Under the pieces are notes generated by a model that saw only the letters and a program-made list of their open reading frames with translations, did not search any database and had not been told where the DNA came from. From NCBI GenBank assembly GCA_004431415.1, contig QPMI01000585.1, positions 1-37,018 on the forward strand: a stretch of DNA of 37,018 nt, in the 5' to 3' direction. The translations under genes were made by a program, and so were the position numbers. Positions 1 to 9,446 of this stretch are shown here, piece by piece. Each line of letters opens with the position of its first letter. Position 1 is the first letter of the stretch. This stretch comes from Cyanophora paradoxa. Lineage: Eukaryota > Glaucocystophyceae > Cyanophorales > Cyanophoraceae.

Positions 1-138
1 GTCGAGGCTCAGCAGCGGCGCGAGGCAGAGGCGGCAGCGGCCTTGGCGGCGCAGCGCGAGCAGGAGCGGCAGGACTTAGTGCAGGCAGCGCAGGCCCTTC
101 CCCGCATTCCCTTAAGTCCACGCCCGAGCCCCGATTGA
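1..138 (+). CDS. 3' end of a coiled-coil protein (partial at window edge)
   Basis: Frame 1 is open from the first base to a TGA at 136-138 and encodes about 45 residues very rich in Ala, Gln, Glu and Arg, typical of a charged helical coiled coil. The start lies outside the window. From about 120 to 305 another frame (codons starting at base 3) reads through a plausible tail containing FSDDDSDFEDAVNS, so the true C-terminus may follow a single-base slip near 105-125. That would put the real stop near 305, inside the GGGACTT repeat. No function is recognised. Codon use matches the GC-rich core of the window. Confidence 0.45.
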   Translation, partial: VEAQQRREAEAAAALAAQREQERQDLVQAAQALPRIPLSPRPSPD

Positions 139-250
139 CTTGGTTTTCCGACGATGACTCTGATTTTGAGGATGCTGTAAATAGTATTGCGTCGATTCCA
201 CTGTACAACTTGGTAAAAATTGGCCGACTATTCAGTTATGACTTGGCGAT

Positions 251-303
251 CCTGGGACTTGGGATTGGGACTTGGACTTGGGACTTGGGACTTGGGAAGA
301 GTT
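251..303 (+). repeat. Left arm of inverted repeat, GGGACTT short tandem units
   Basis: Successive units of GGGACTT or GGACTT with minor variants end in GGGAAGAGTT. The reverse complement of 605-652 matches it with one unit of length difference. The core CTTGGACTTGGGACTTGG is one or two transitions away from CTTGGACTCGGGACTCGG, found in the four repeat copies at 28.2-29.7 kb. Confidence 0.8.
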
Positions 304-604
304 AGACTCAGGGTCTGGGCCCAGAGTTTCACTGGATCCGAGAGTTTGCTGCACCAAGTCACTAACCACCGGGCAGACATTTCGAGGTACGGAAATCCGC
401 AATACGACGTTTCGGTGAATTCCAGGTGAGATTTCAAGTGAGTGTCGTGTGACCAGGGGGTACGATTACGGTTACGAAAGATGTAAGATAAAAAACAGAC
501 TACGAGTAAAAAAGACTATGGATTAAAAAAGTCGTAGAAAAACTCAGCCTGACTTGTCTGACAAATTTCTGATCCTGGAGAAAGTCTGGGCGGGACCTGG
601 GTTT

Positions 605-652
605 CAACTCTTCCCAAGTCCCAAGTCCAAGTCCCAAGTCCCAAGTCCCAGG
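605..652 (-). repeat. Right arm of inverted repeat, GGGACTT short tandem units
   Basis: Reverse-complement partner of 251-303, beginning AACTCTTCCCAAGTCCC and ending CCCAGG. It lies immediately before the HNH gene start and could also sit in its promoter. A hairpin between the arms would have about a 48-bp imperfect stem and a 300-nt loop. Confidence 0.8.
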
Positions 653-673
653 TTTTTCCGAACCTAGGGCAAA

Positions 674-1039
674 ATGGCCCTGCTCCGGTGCACCGACTCG
701 CAAGACGTCGCCTACAACGTCCTGGTCAACTCGGACGTACCCCCGAGTGCCTTGGAGTTTCCCTGGAGAGTGGACAGGGACAGGGTGAGCAAGACATTTG
801 GAGGACGCAAGCACTACCTCTCCCAACTGATCCTCGGGAAGTCGCCACGTGGACGCTACGTGGAACACATCAACGGCAACCCGCTGGACTACAGGAGGGA
901 GAACCTGCGCTGGGTATCGATGTCGGAGATTCGAAAGAAGAGGAGGGGGTACGCCAATTTACAGGAGAAGAGCGAGGAGATTGCGGAGATGATGGAGGCG
1001 GCGCAGGCGCTAGTGCAGCTCAGCCAGTCTAGACGCTAG
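674..1039 (+). CDS. HNH endonuclease (HNH_3-like)
   Basis: 121 residues from an ATG at 674. Residues about 48-82 carry the HNH signature of small free-standing homing-type nucleases: a YLSQLILG segment, then VEHINGNPLDYRRENLRWVS with His65, Asn67, Asp72 and Asn77 in the usual spacing. A basic patch (KKRR) and a helical tail follow. In this family the His-metal centre nicks or cuts DNA, and many members are mobile or work with terminases. A short N-terminal region of about 45 residues may recognise DNA. The gene sits directly beside the left inverted repeat, and its last 11 bp overlap the end of the opposing gene. A GGTTTTTCCGAACC sequence 12 bp upstream may be a variant of the common promoter motif. 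Homing versus genome-processing role cannot be decided. Confidence 0.8.
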   Translation: MALLRCTDSQDVAYNVLVNSDVPPSALEFPWRVDRDRVSKTFGGRKHYLSQLILGKSPRGRYVEHINGNPLDYRRENLRWVSMSEIRKKRRGYANLQEKSEEIAEMMEAAQALVQLSQSRR

Positions 1040-2490
1040 TGGTGTGGATCTTAGTGTCGTACTCGCGGTCAATCGTGCTCCAGGCCACGTAGTTCTGCGG
1101 TGCCGTTTGCAAGTTGGTGTGCAGTCGTGTAGTCACCTCCGCCTCTATCAACCTCAGCCATGAGCGTAGAACCCACGACCATTCCAGAGGTAGCATACCC
1201 GCAATGTTGTTGTACAATTTGAAAGTGAAATTTCGTGAAGAGGAGCCGGGGCCAGACCTGGGTACGGGGATTCGAGGAGTAGAAAGCAAAGGCAGTACCC
1301 GAGGCGCCGCCGTGTGGCATTCGTCATCATTCCTTTGCGTCATCTTCCAGAGATTGTACATCTCAAAGGGGACGGCCTGCGTGGTCTTGTGAGTGGCATC
1401 GATGGCGCGCCGTCTATGTGGGTCTTGGAGCCGCCGTTAAAGGTGCGGTGAGGGCGGTGTTGCAGTGAACTTGAGCTCGAAGCACGCCGGATTGCGGGCC
1501 GATCGGCACGGAGGGCTCTATCTTTTTCAGGAGGCCAGAGAGCCAGAGGGCCTCCGCCTCGTCCGCGCTCACACCCGAGTCGATGTCAAAGTACACGTAC
1601 ACGGAGCAGGAGGCGGGATTCTCGAAATCGTTGGAGGTGACGCGCCGCATGATCGGATTCTGGATCTTCACGGTCAGCATGGAGGCGTAGCTGCCGTCCC
1701 AGACCACGGAATCCGTCCGCGCGTTGGCCGCTGCGCATCGCCGTAGAAATCGGGGTGGGCAGCACGGTCTTCACGATGGTGCTCGAGGTGGAAGGCATTT
1801 TGCGACCTCGGATGAGAAAGATTATCCGTAGAAGAGGGCGATGTCGTTGCGATGCCCGAGAGGCGGGCGGCGGGCTGCACGGCGTCGGAGCCCGTGGTGT
1901 GCCTGTAGGAAATCGAGCACTCGCGCAGCTCCGCGCAGAGGCTGGGCCCGTGCTGAAGTGGGGCTGGTCGGCGGCGTAGGGAGGGGGAAGACCTGGAACT
2001 TGAAAAGGTGAAGGGAAGCGGGGTAGCGGGAAGCGCGCGGGTTGCCGCCCGTGTAGAGGGCCCAGGGTCGCGGACTCGGATTGAATTTCGTGAAGAGCAC
2101 GTCGCCCTTAAGCGTACCCCGCGCCGTGTACGCACCCGTACCCGGTAGACTGTTGTCGGTGTACTGGTTCACGGTGGGGCCGTACCCCGTCTCCCTGAAC
2201 TTTACCTCGAGACAGCGCAGACGTTGGCCGTGGCCGTGGCAGGCGCCACCTTTTTCACGAGGCCGATTCGTGCAGCAGCTCGATGACCTCTGCGCTGAGG
2301 CTCAAGGGTCGAAGAAGAGCTGGTAGGAGTAGATCTTGGGCGTGGCGTAGGCGTTCTGAACGGCCTGAATCACGACGGGATTCTGCAGGAAGACGTCCAC
2401 GTAGCTGCCAGAGGAGATGCGTGCGAAATCCTTGGCGTTGGTACCAACATCCAGATCACCTTTGAGGGTCTGGTACCAGTTGGAAGTCAT
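1029..2490 (-). CDS. Large unknown protein, broken by several frameshifts
   Basis: A minus-strand gene running from an ATG at 2490 (MTSNWYQTLKGDLDVG) to a TAG at 1029-1031 (C-terminus EYDTKIHTTSV). Coding character jumps between frames at roughly 2310, 2000, 1780, 1710 and 1430-1500, yet each segment looks like genuine protein: a Val/Asn-rich N-terminus, a middle with TARGTLKGDVLFTKF, then a segment with SCSVYVYFDIDSG and a C-terminus with FTFKLYNNIAGMLP. The full product would be about 480 residues, beta-rich in appearance and without a membrane segment. It could be a minor capsid or penton-type virion protein, but no family is recognised. The start is separated by 37 bp from the divergent fibre gene, so the two probably share a control region. 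Slips most likely reflect sequence errors. Confidence 0.5.
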
Positions 2491-2503
2491 TTACACCGGG
2501 GCA

Positions 2504-2525
2504 GATATTTTTTCGGACTTGGGGG
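2504..2525 (+). promoter_or_regulatory. Late-type promoter motif before the FnIII fibre gene
   Basis: GATATTTTTTCGGAC ends about ten bases before the ATG at 2528. It lies in the 37-bp divergent intergenic region. It matches the shared A/T-run plus TTTC pattern with CGG replacing CTNAG. Confidence 0.5.
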
Positions 2526-2527
2526 AA

Positions 2528-4500
2528 ATGAGGAGGGTGAAGCGCATTGTGTTGATGAGGCGGAGAGGGCCACGTCCCCTTGGACCCCCACAGAACGTGT
2601 CGGTTACGCGCGTGCCTGGTCAGTTTGCGGCTTTGATTGTGTGGTCCCCTGCCGCTGAAGCGGAAGGCTATGGTGTGAGTCGCACGGTTGGAAGTATAAC
2701 GGGCACCCCTATCATTTTCAGTAATGTCACTTCACCATTCACGAACTCCAACCTACTCCCTGGTCGCCTCTACCTCTACACGGTCTTCTCCTACCGGGAT
2801 CTGACCGACTCGGGGGGGACATATGAAGATCGCGGTGCCCCCATTGTCAGTATCATGATGCCCACGTCGCTCACATCCTCCACCTCCCAAACCTACGGCG
2901 ATTTCATTGCGGGGGGAGGCCCCACATCGCAGTCCGTACCCCTCCCCACTGTGGTTGTCACCATCAACTGGGAGGCCTTCGTGGACCCCGTCGACGAGAT
3001 TCGCATTTACAGGGATGGTGCATTTAACGGCATCGCAAACAATGCGCTATCGACCTCGTACACGGACGACAGCAACTCCCTGGTGCGCGGCACGCAGTAC
3101 TCCTACCAGGTAGCACCCGTTGTGGGCGGCATCGAGTACGAAAAGTCCGACCCGATATTGGCCTGGACGGTACCGAACGCGCCCACGAACGTGATTGCGA
3201 GCGCGCCCAACGACCAGCAGCAGCCTGTGAGCCTCACCTGGACGGCGTCCATGGGAGCGACGGGGTACAAGATCTACAGGGGCGGGGCCTACCTCGCAAC
3301 CTCCGCGACCAACTCCTACAGCGACGCGACCACGATCTGGGGTACGGGGTACGAGTTCCAGGTCTCCGCGACGAACTCGGGGGGCGAGGGGCCGAAGGGC
3401 ATTACAGTCTACGTCACAACGGACCCGGGGGCGCCCACCGGGCTCACTGCAACTCCAACGGCGGGGGCAGCCCAGCCTGTGGTGCTTGCGTGGTCCGCGC
3501 CGGCGATGGGCGTCACCGTCTCCTACAACATCTACAGGGACGGCGTTTTCCTTGCGAACGACACCAGCAGCCCGTATTCGGATACAACAACAGCCTATGA
3601 AACCACTTACACTTACATCGTCAAGGGTGTCAATCAGATTGGCGAGGAAGGCCATCGTCGTCAAAAGCGAACTACTGCAACGCTCCTGTTCTGGCTAATT
3701 CTCCTACACCGGAGCTCCCCAGACCTGGGTCGTACGACAGGGACTATGGCATTCGTGTCATCATGTGGGCAGCCGGGGGTGGAGGCGGAGAGCATGCTGG
3801 TTCGGGGGTCCGCGGGAGGCGGGGTGCTTGTGTCGTTGGTACACTGGCCGTGTCCTCGGGGGAAACGCTCATCTTGTCGTTGGATGCGGTGGTCCGAAAG
3901 GTGTATCGGGACTGCCACTGCTACTGTCTACGGAGGGGGCGGAAGGGGCTGGAGTCATAGCTGACCGGATACAAAAACGGTGCCGGTGGTGGGCGTTCTG
4001 CGATCCAACGCATTTCTGGACCGATTTGGTCGTTGCGGGGGTGGGGGTGGGGGTACATGCGATTCATTCGGAGGCGGAGGAGTAGGCGGGGGTGACCGGT
4101 GGTTCTGCTGAACCGGTTGGCTTAGCCAGTGAGGTGCAGCTCAAGGAGGCCTCAATCTCTGGTGGAGCCGGTGTTGTAGCAACAGGGGCAGGCCCAGCAA
4201 CCCAGGAACTTTACGCCAAGGTGGTGAGCCGGCCCTGATCAAACGGCTGGAGGTGGGGCGCTGGGGGGCGGCGGTTACTTCGGTGGGGTTCTGGGTCCAG
4301 CAAGAGCGGAGTGCCTGAGGCCCCGTTAGCAAGAATGTTTGGAGGTGGCGGCGGCTCGAGCTACATTGGCAATTGACGAACGCTACGACCTACCCGGGTA
4401 GGGCAAACGGCAGGAAACAGCGCAGTCCCACTACGTTGCTGGCATTGGCAGGGGTGGGAATGGTGGGTCAACGTTCAGCGATGGCGGCACGGTCACATAG
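2528..4500 (+). CDS. Fibre/adhesin with fibronectin III repeats and a glycine-rich tail (frameshifted)
   Basis: From the ATG at 2528 one frame stays open to about 3650 and contains four fibronectin type III-like repeats (residues about 20-113, 114-215, 216-300 and 300-375). Signs are paired W..A or W.AS strands, IYRDG or IYRGG turns, and Y.YQV or YEFQVSA strands; repeats 2-4 are clearly related. Beyond 3660 coding continues as a glycine-rich domain spread over three frames, with MWAAGGGGGEHAGSG, GTLAVSSGETLIL, GGGGSSYIGN and VAGIGRGGNGGSTFSDGG, stopping at TAG 4498-4500. Such Gly-rich domains end many phage and giant-virus surface fibres. The protein probably sits on the virion surface and binds host glycans. 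An in-frame upstream extension to 2417 is ignored because 2528 follows the promoter motif. At least five slips occur in the G-rich part. The tail overlaps the next gene's end by 8 bp. Confidence 0.7.
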
Positions 4501-5574
4501 TGATCTCGGCGGTCTGATATCCATTTGTTATTGGTCTGCAAGCGGCTACCTGGTCTTTGAGTGTTTGAACTTCCTGTGCAAGTTCTTGTACTGCTTTCAG
4601 CGTCAAGGAAATAAGCCTGTATAGTTTACCCCAAATCATCCGCGTTTTCAAAAACAGGTTCGGCAAGACACCTTGAACTTCCTGTGCAATGAGACCGTAA
4701 TCAATTTTCGAGCCCCCGGAGGTTGTGTTGATCCAATTAAAGGACACAGGGTTCAACTGCAGTAAAGAGGGAGAATGTTGCCAGGCTGTGATATTTGCTT
4801 TCAGGCGGCGATCGCTCGAGGAGTTTGTAAGGTTACCACTGGCATTGGAATAAACGGCCCTGTTTCGTCGCCTGTGAGCGATGAGACGATGAGCTGACCC
4901 GTTTATACCCACGCCGACGGTTCCGCACAGCAGTCGATCGCCGCCATTGTATTTCAAGGTTAGGCCAGCGGTGACACTCCCACAATCGATTATTGTAGTG
5001 TTTTGCATAGACAGGCCGCCAGAAGGGCTTGGACGGTTGAGGCGAATAGTTTACCGTTATATCCGACACCTTCAGTCCCGCACAACAGCCATCCGAGTCA
5101 CCGTACTTTAGATTTAAGCCGCCGCCACCGCCTGCAATGGTGGAGTTGTCCCGTGTATGTAGACGCTGTTGTCAGTGCTACTGTACCTGCTACCGATGCA
5201 TTTCCGTTCACTCTTAGCCACCCACCACGTTTGCCCCGCCCCCCTGCACGTACAGCGCTGCGTTCCCCTCTCCATCCGCAGCTCCGTTAAAGGTTAGGGC
5301 GTTTGTGGTGTGACCACTCCCGTCCAGGAGCCGTTCGTGACGGTGAGCCTCTGCGTCTTCACGCGCCCGGCACGGCCGATCCGCCCTCCCGCGTGCGCAT
5401 CTTATCGCAGCGCAGCTCGCCGACTCGCACGAGATCGGCCTCGGAGAAGGGGACGGCCGTGGCGTTGTAGGGGGCCTCGGTGGCCTGGTTTCCGAGGGTG
5501 GTCTCCTTAATCGTGTGATCGCCCTTGTGATTCACGCTGGCAGCGTAGGTGAACAAAGGAACAGCAACTGACAT
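4493..5574 (-). CDS. Fibre protein with C-terminal S74 intramolecular chaperone domain (frameshifted)
   Basis: ATG at 5574 (MSVAVPLFTYAASVNHKGD), TGA at 4493. The last 515 bp are one clean frame containing the Peptidase S74 / intramolecular chaperone domain of phage tail spikes and endosialidases: SDRRLKANI, LLQLNPVSFNW, DYGLIAQEVQGVLP, then a helical KAVQELAQEVQTLKDQ coil. The Ser and Lys of SDRRLK keep the five-residue spacing of the known self-cleavage dyad. In that family the domain trimerises the fibre and is then cut off. Upstream (5008-5574) is a repetitive beta region with GLNLKYGDSDG and GLTLKYNGGD units, spread over frames by at least four slips. The N-terminus probably anchors the fibre. 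Convergent with the FnIII fibre gene, which it overlaps by 8 bp, so the two form a surface-protein pair. Base composition is less GC-rich than in the core genes, suggesting transfer. Confidence 0.72.
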
Positions 5575-5583
5575 TTTTGGATT

Positions 5584-5599
5584 GCATCAGAAAATCGAT
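5584..5599 (-). promoter_or_regulatory. Late-type promoter motif before the S74 fibre gene
   Basis: On the minus strand this reads ATCGATTTTCTGATGC, ten bases before the ATG at 5574. The same TTTTCTGATGC core recurs at 28369-28383. Confidence 0.5.
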
Positions 5600-5642
5600 T
5601 ACATAGCAGCTTGCCGCTGCCATCCAGTAGATCGTGAGCCGT

Positions 5643-8600
5643 TTAGATTCGATGATCGTTTTCTGACATCGTGGGCCTGAACCTCACTCTGACGACAAAT
5701 CCGGTGTAGGTGACGTCGTAGACGTTCACTGTCATGTCGACATCCACTCCAAGTTTTATGGATGGGGTAACTGTTACGTTTGGCGGTGGGTTCCCCCTGG
5801 CTGGGCCATACAGGTAACAAGCCACACCTGCGTCGTACGCTTCCGGAAACTCATGTTGAACGTGACAATGTATGTTGTGTTGAGATCGAAAGCCGTGTTC
5901 GCGGAGTACGTGTGAAAGAAAGTGCCGTGTTGAATGTAAGCGTCCATGTTCACGTTTCTGTGCCCGTGGCCGGTGAGCGAGTACTCTGTGTGACTGTGCG
6001 TAGAGGGGGGAAGGTGAGAGGCTTCCCGTAACTTGAGTCTCCCAGTCCACGTTGTGACTGTGAGTCGAGGGGGGAAGGTGAGAGGCTTCCCCGTAACTTG
6101 AGTTTCCAGTCCACGGTGACGCCTGACAGTCGGGGCCGTCCAGTCGCTGATTTCTGAGATGGTGTGCTGGTGATCTGCGTGGGGGTACGTGCTCGGCTTC
6201 CCCGTGATGTTACCCCACGCCCAAGTTGCTGGAATTGTCGTATCATCGGCCTCCCTTTTAGATCTTGGTACTCTCCTGTATGCGCCACGGCCGCCAGCTG
6301 CGGTACGGCAACGCCACGGTGCTGACGGCCTGGCTCGCCCCGGCGCCATGTGCCACTCGTAGTTCTGCGATGCAAACACGGGCTGGCCTGGCTCGGGTGC
6401 CCAGTACTCGATGCCTTTGGCGATCTTTTTGGTGTAAGGGGCTGCAGGCCTGTCCACCAATTTATCGACGTACGCCTTGGGTACCAGCCAGTTGGCCTTG
6501 GGGCTCTGCGAATTAATCCCGTTGTCTATGAAGGCCCCGTAATTCCTGAAGGCCTCGGCCTCCCACCAATCCTGCATGCGGAAGGTCCCGGGAATTTCAA
6601 GGCGCGAGTTAGCGTCCGCCAGGCGGGCCACCTGCGCGCCTCCGTTCGACGAGACGCCCGAGTGACGGATGGCCGAGCCGAATTCGCGCCTTAATGCCTC
6701 GATGTGATTGATTCTGTTGAGGCCCTCCTGGTAGACGGCTATTAAGACGCGCTTCCGCCCCTTGGTCTCCTCCTTCACCATCTGCTTCAAATCGCGCATC
6801 AGCCGACTCAGGGCGAGCGAGGTCGACCCGAATCCCTCCTGCATTTTAACGGTGAGCTGAGAGAGGAAGAGCACGGTCGCTCTGTCAATTTCGAGCAGAG
6901 TCTTCTGGTCCTTGGGGGTACGGTAATCGTTGATGCTGTTATCGAGCGCGCGAATGAATGCCTGCAGCTCTTTCGGCTCCTTAATTTCGTTTAACCGCAG
7001 CTCCTGCGCCAAGAGCGAGGCCATTTCGCGCGCCTCCGAGGGGTCGTACACACCCAAAAATCCGGAGCCCAGCTCGCCCTCTAACCTATTAATTCGGTTG
7101 CGCAATTGGCTCGCCTCGTCGCCCCACGTCTCGACGCCCCAGTCGTAGATCTGTTGCGAGAGCTGCGCGATGAACTGTATGGTATCGGCGGCCCAGTCGA
7201 CGGGGTACTTGAAGAAGTTCTTCACGATTTCTTCCGCGCTGCGCCCGTTGATAATATCCACGATCACCTGCGCGATGGCGCCCGCGAGGATGGACAGGCC
7301 AAGTCCACCCACCGTGCCGATCCTCATTTTCGTGAGGGCGCTCAGGGCGGACGACATGCCCGTCTGCAGGCCAAAGGAGCCGACCGTCATGATCATCTGA
7401 TCGCGGAACGTATCGAAGAACTCGGCCTCCCCTATCTTGCCCTGCGAGAGCGCCTGGTAGGCCGAGAGCAGGCGCCGCCGTCGCCAGCCCAAGGCCGGCG
7501 CCGCCGCGCCCGCCCGCCGCATGGCCCGCGAGCCCGTACCCCCAGCCCGGCGCCCACCAAGTCGATGCCCGCCCCCTGAAATAAATCGGCTGCCCCGAAA
7601 GACATGCCGTCGTTGTTCGCCGTACCCGCCGCCGAGAAGAGCGTCTCGGCGCTGAGGGCCTCCTTGGCCACCCGGGCCGCCTTGCCCTCGGGCGCCCCAG
7701 GTAGGCGTCGCGCTGCTCTTTGGTGGTAAATCGCTCGAGGTCGAAATCCGCAAGGGCGTCGGCGGTGGCGCGGTTCCAGTCGCCGTAGGGCATCAGGGCG
7801 TTGCGCAAAATAACGTCCGAGTCGCCCATCACGCGCCTGTCGAGCGTCTGGAATACGCCCTCGGAGGGCAGGCGAGCTGTGCCCGGGCGCATTTCCTCCA
7901 CGGAAACGTCGTCCCTCTCCGCGAGCGTGATATCGTCCGGGCTGGCCGAGCCCACGCCCGCGCCCTCGTCGGCGTAGGCCCTTCCCCTCCTTTTTAACAG
8001 TTGATTGGCCTCCCGTTTCAATGCTTGGTACTCTGTCTCTACCTTGGTCTTTCTTGCCTCTTCCTCTGCCGCCTTGCGCTCTGCGATCTTCCGCCTCTGC
8101 TCTTCTATCTCGGCGTTGCGTCTCGCCGCGTTCTCCTTGGCCTGCTGCTTCCGCTCTTCGATCACCCTGTTTGCGTACTCCTTGTCCGCTTGGGCCTTTC
8201 TGTAGCGCTCCTCGATCTGACTCTTGGCCTCGTCTCCTCTCTTCCTTAGTTCGCCTATGAACGCCGTTGTATCTATGTAAAGCTTGTATTTGGCGGGTGG
8301 ATGCTCACGTTTAAAGGCCTCCAGATCGCGCACCATGGCGTCGTACTGTGCAAGCCCCTCCGCTGGAATGACGGCTCTTCGCTTTTCCCAAAACTTGCTC
8401 AGCTTCTCCACGTAATTGACCATGCCGACGTACGCGCTCTGTGCGCCGATGCTCACCGTTTTCGGATTGGCTCGCAGCTCTGCCAGAAACTCCCGCTTGT
8501 ACATCCCGTACATTGACGATTCGAGGGCCCCCCGCCACAGGCTCGCTTCCGTCCGCAGTTCGCGGTGCATCTCCTCCGCGTCGCCGTATGCTATCCAGAT

Positions 8601-9446
8601 GGCATCGCTGATGGGCCTCTGAACTGCCTTGCGCTCAAAGTTTTTCCACTTCTCATCGGCCATCTTTCTCCTCAGTTCTTCGGCGTCTTTCTGGCCCCTT
8701 CCTGACAGCTGGTTCATCACATATGTGAATTCGTGAATGTCATCCCCGAGAGCTCGTATTTTCTCGCCGTTGCGCGATTCGTTCCTCTTCAGCTCTCGCA
8801 TCTTTGCCCCCATAGCATCGAGGGTGGCGTTCTTGAAGGCCTCGAGGGCCCTCTTCCGCCCCGCAACCTTTGGCTCCTCCAGCCGTGCAAATTCCTCGTC
8901 TGATGCAGTTTGCATTGCCTTCAGTCGTTCCTCTTCTGTCTTGGCGGCTGCCTCTTCGTCTGCCCTGCGCCGCTGCTCTAACGCATCGAAGAGGGCCCTC
9001 TGGTCCTCGATCGTGAGGCCGATGAGCTCTTTCACCTGGTCGCTCCTACCCAGACGCGCAAAGGGTAGCCTCTCGGCGGCCGGCCTTGGATCGGGCCTTG
9101 GCGTCGTCTGCGTCTCCATTGTGCCCCTTGGCACAGCCGTCCCTATCCTCTGCAGCTCGGCCGTCAGCGTTTTCACTTGCTGCTCTAGGTTGAATCGTAT
9201 GGTGGATGCGAGCCCCTCTGCCTTCTGCCTCTCCTGTTCTCGCAGTTCGAGCTGCCTTAAATCCTCCTTTGCTTTTCTGGCTTGCTCCTCCGCTGCCTTT
9301 CGCTCATCGTCCAGCATCTTTGTGCCCTCTTCGACCTCGTTTGCTATGTTGACCTTGTTTGCTATTTCCATGTCCAGTTTCTCCAGCTCGGTCCTTGCCT
9401 GCTCCTTTGCCTCCCTTATCGCGTTTTCCACGATCCTATCGGCCTC
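5643..9446 (-). CDS. Giant coiled-coil fibre protein, main part (frameshifted; probably continues the gene at 9416-10708)
   Basis: From about 9446 to 7690 one frame encodes some 580 residues of charged helix (Glu, Lys, Arg, Ala; long coiled coil) with no ATG at its upstream edge. Coding then slips frame near 7690 and again near 7500 and runs on to 5800. This part has a hydrophobic stretch (IMTVGSFGLQTGM to AGAIAQVIVDIING), a mixed helical region, and a C-terminal stalk with tail-fibre repeats: ITGKPSTYP-HADHQHT, VTGKPLTFPP and STHSHTEYSLTGHGH. Such HxH motifs bind metal along phage tail-fibre shafts. A slip near 5800 leads to the last segment, containing VTPSIKLGVDVDMTVNVYDV, and a TAG at 5643. 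The whole would be about 1,260 residues. A long rigid surface or internal scaffold fibre is the best guess. No ribosome start is visible, which argues that it is the continuation of the upstream gene. Confidence 0.6.
5990..6115. repeat. Two tandem copies of a roughly 60-bp unit in the fibre stalk
   Basis: The block GAGGGGGGAAGGTGAGAGGC followed by TTCCC(C)GTAACTTGAG occurs twice, starting near 6003 and 6067, with near identity. It encodes the VTGKPLTFPP-type stalk unit on the minus strand. One copy has lost a C in the CCCC run, which creates a frame difference. Confidence 0.75.

Larger units (their letters stand above)
139..673. other. Non-coding region with AT-rich centre between inverted arms
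   Basis: About 535 bp without a convincing gene on either strand. It holds two inverted GGGACTT-type arms (251-303 and 605-652) around a loop of about 300 bp. The loop centre (about 480-550) is strikingly AT-rich for this genome, with four short A5-A6 tracts and an inverted CTACGA/TCGTAG pair. Short reading frames here are repeat translations with Trp/Leu/Gly monotony. The architecture resembles the 29.06-29.54 kb region, so a replication or control role is possible. Confidence 0.6.

Noticed and set aside
220-437. Short frames on both strands across the left repeat
   Set aside because: They translate the GGGACTT repeat and start at TTG or lack context.
7089-7680. The Arg/Gly-rich tail of the long frame ending at 7089
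   Set aside because: After the slip near 7690 it is out of frame; real coding continues in another frame.
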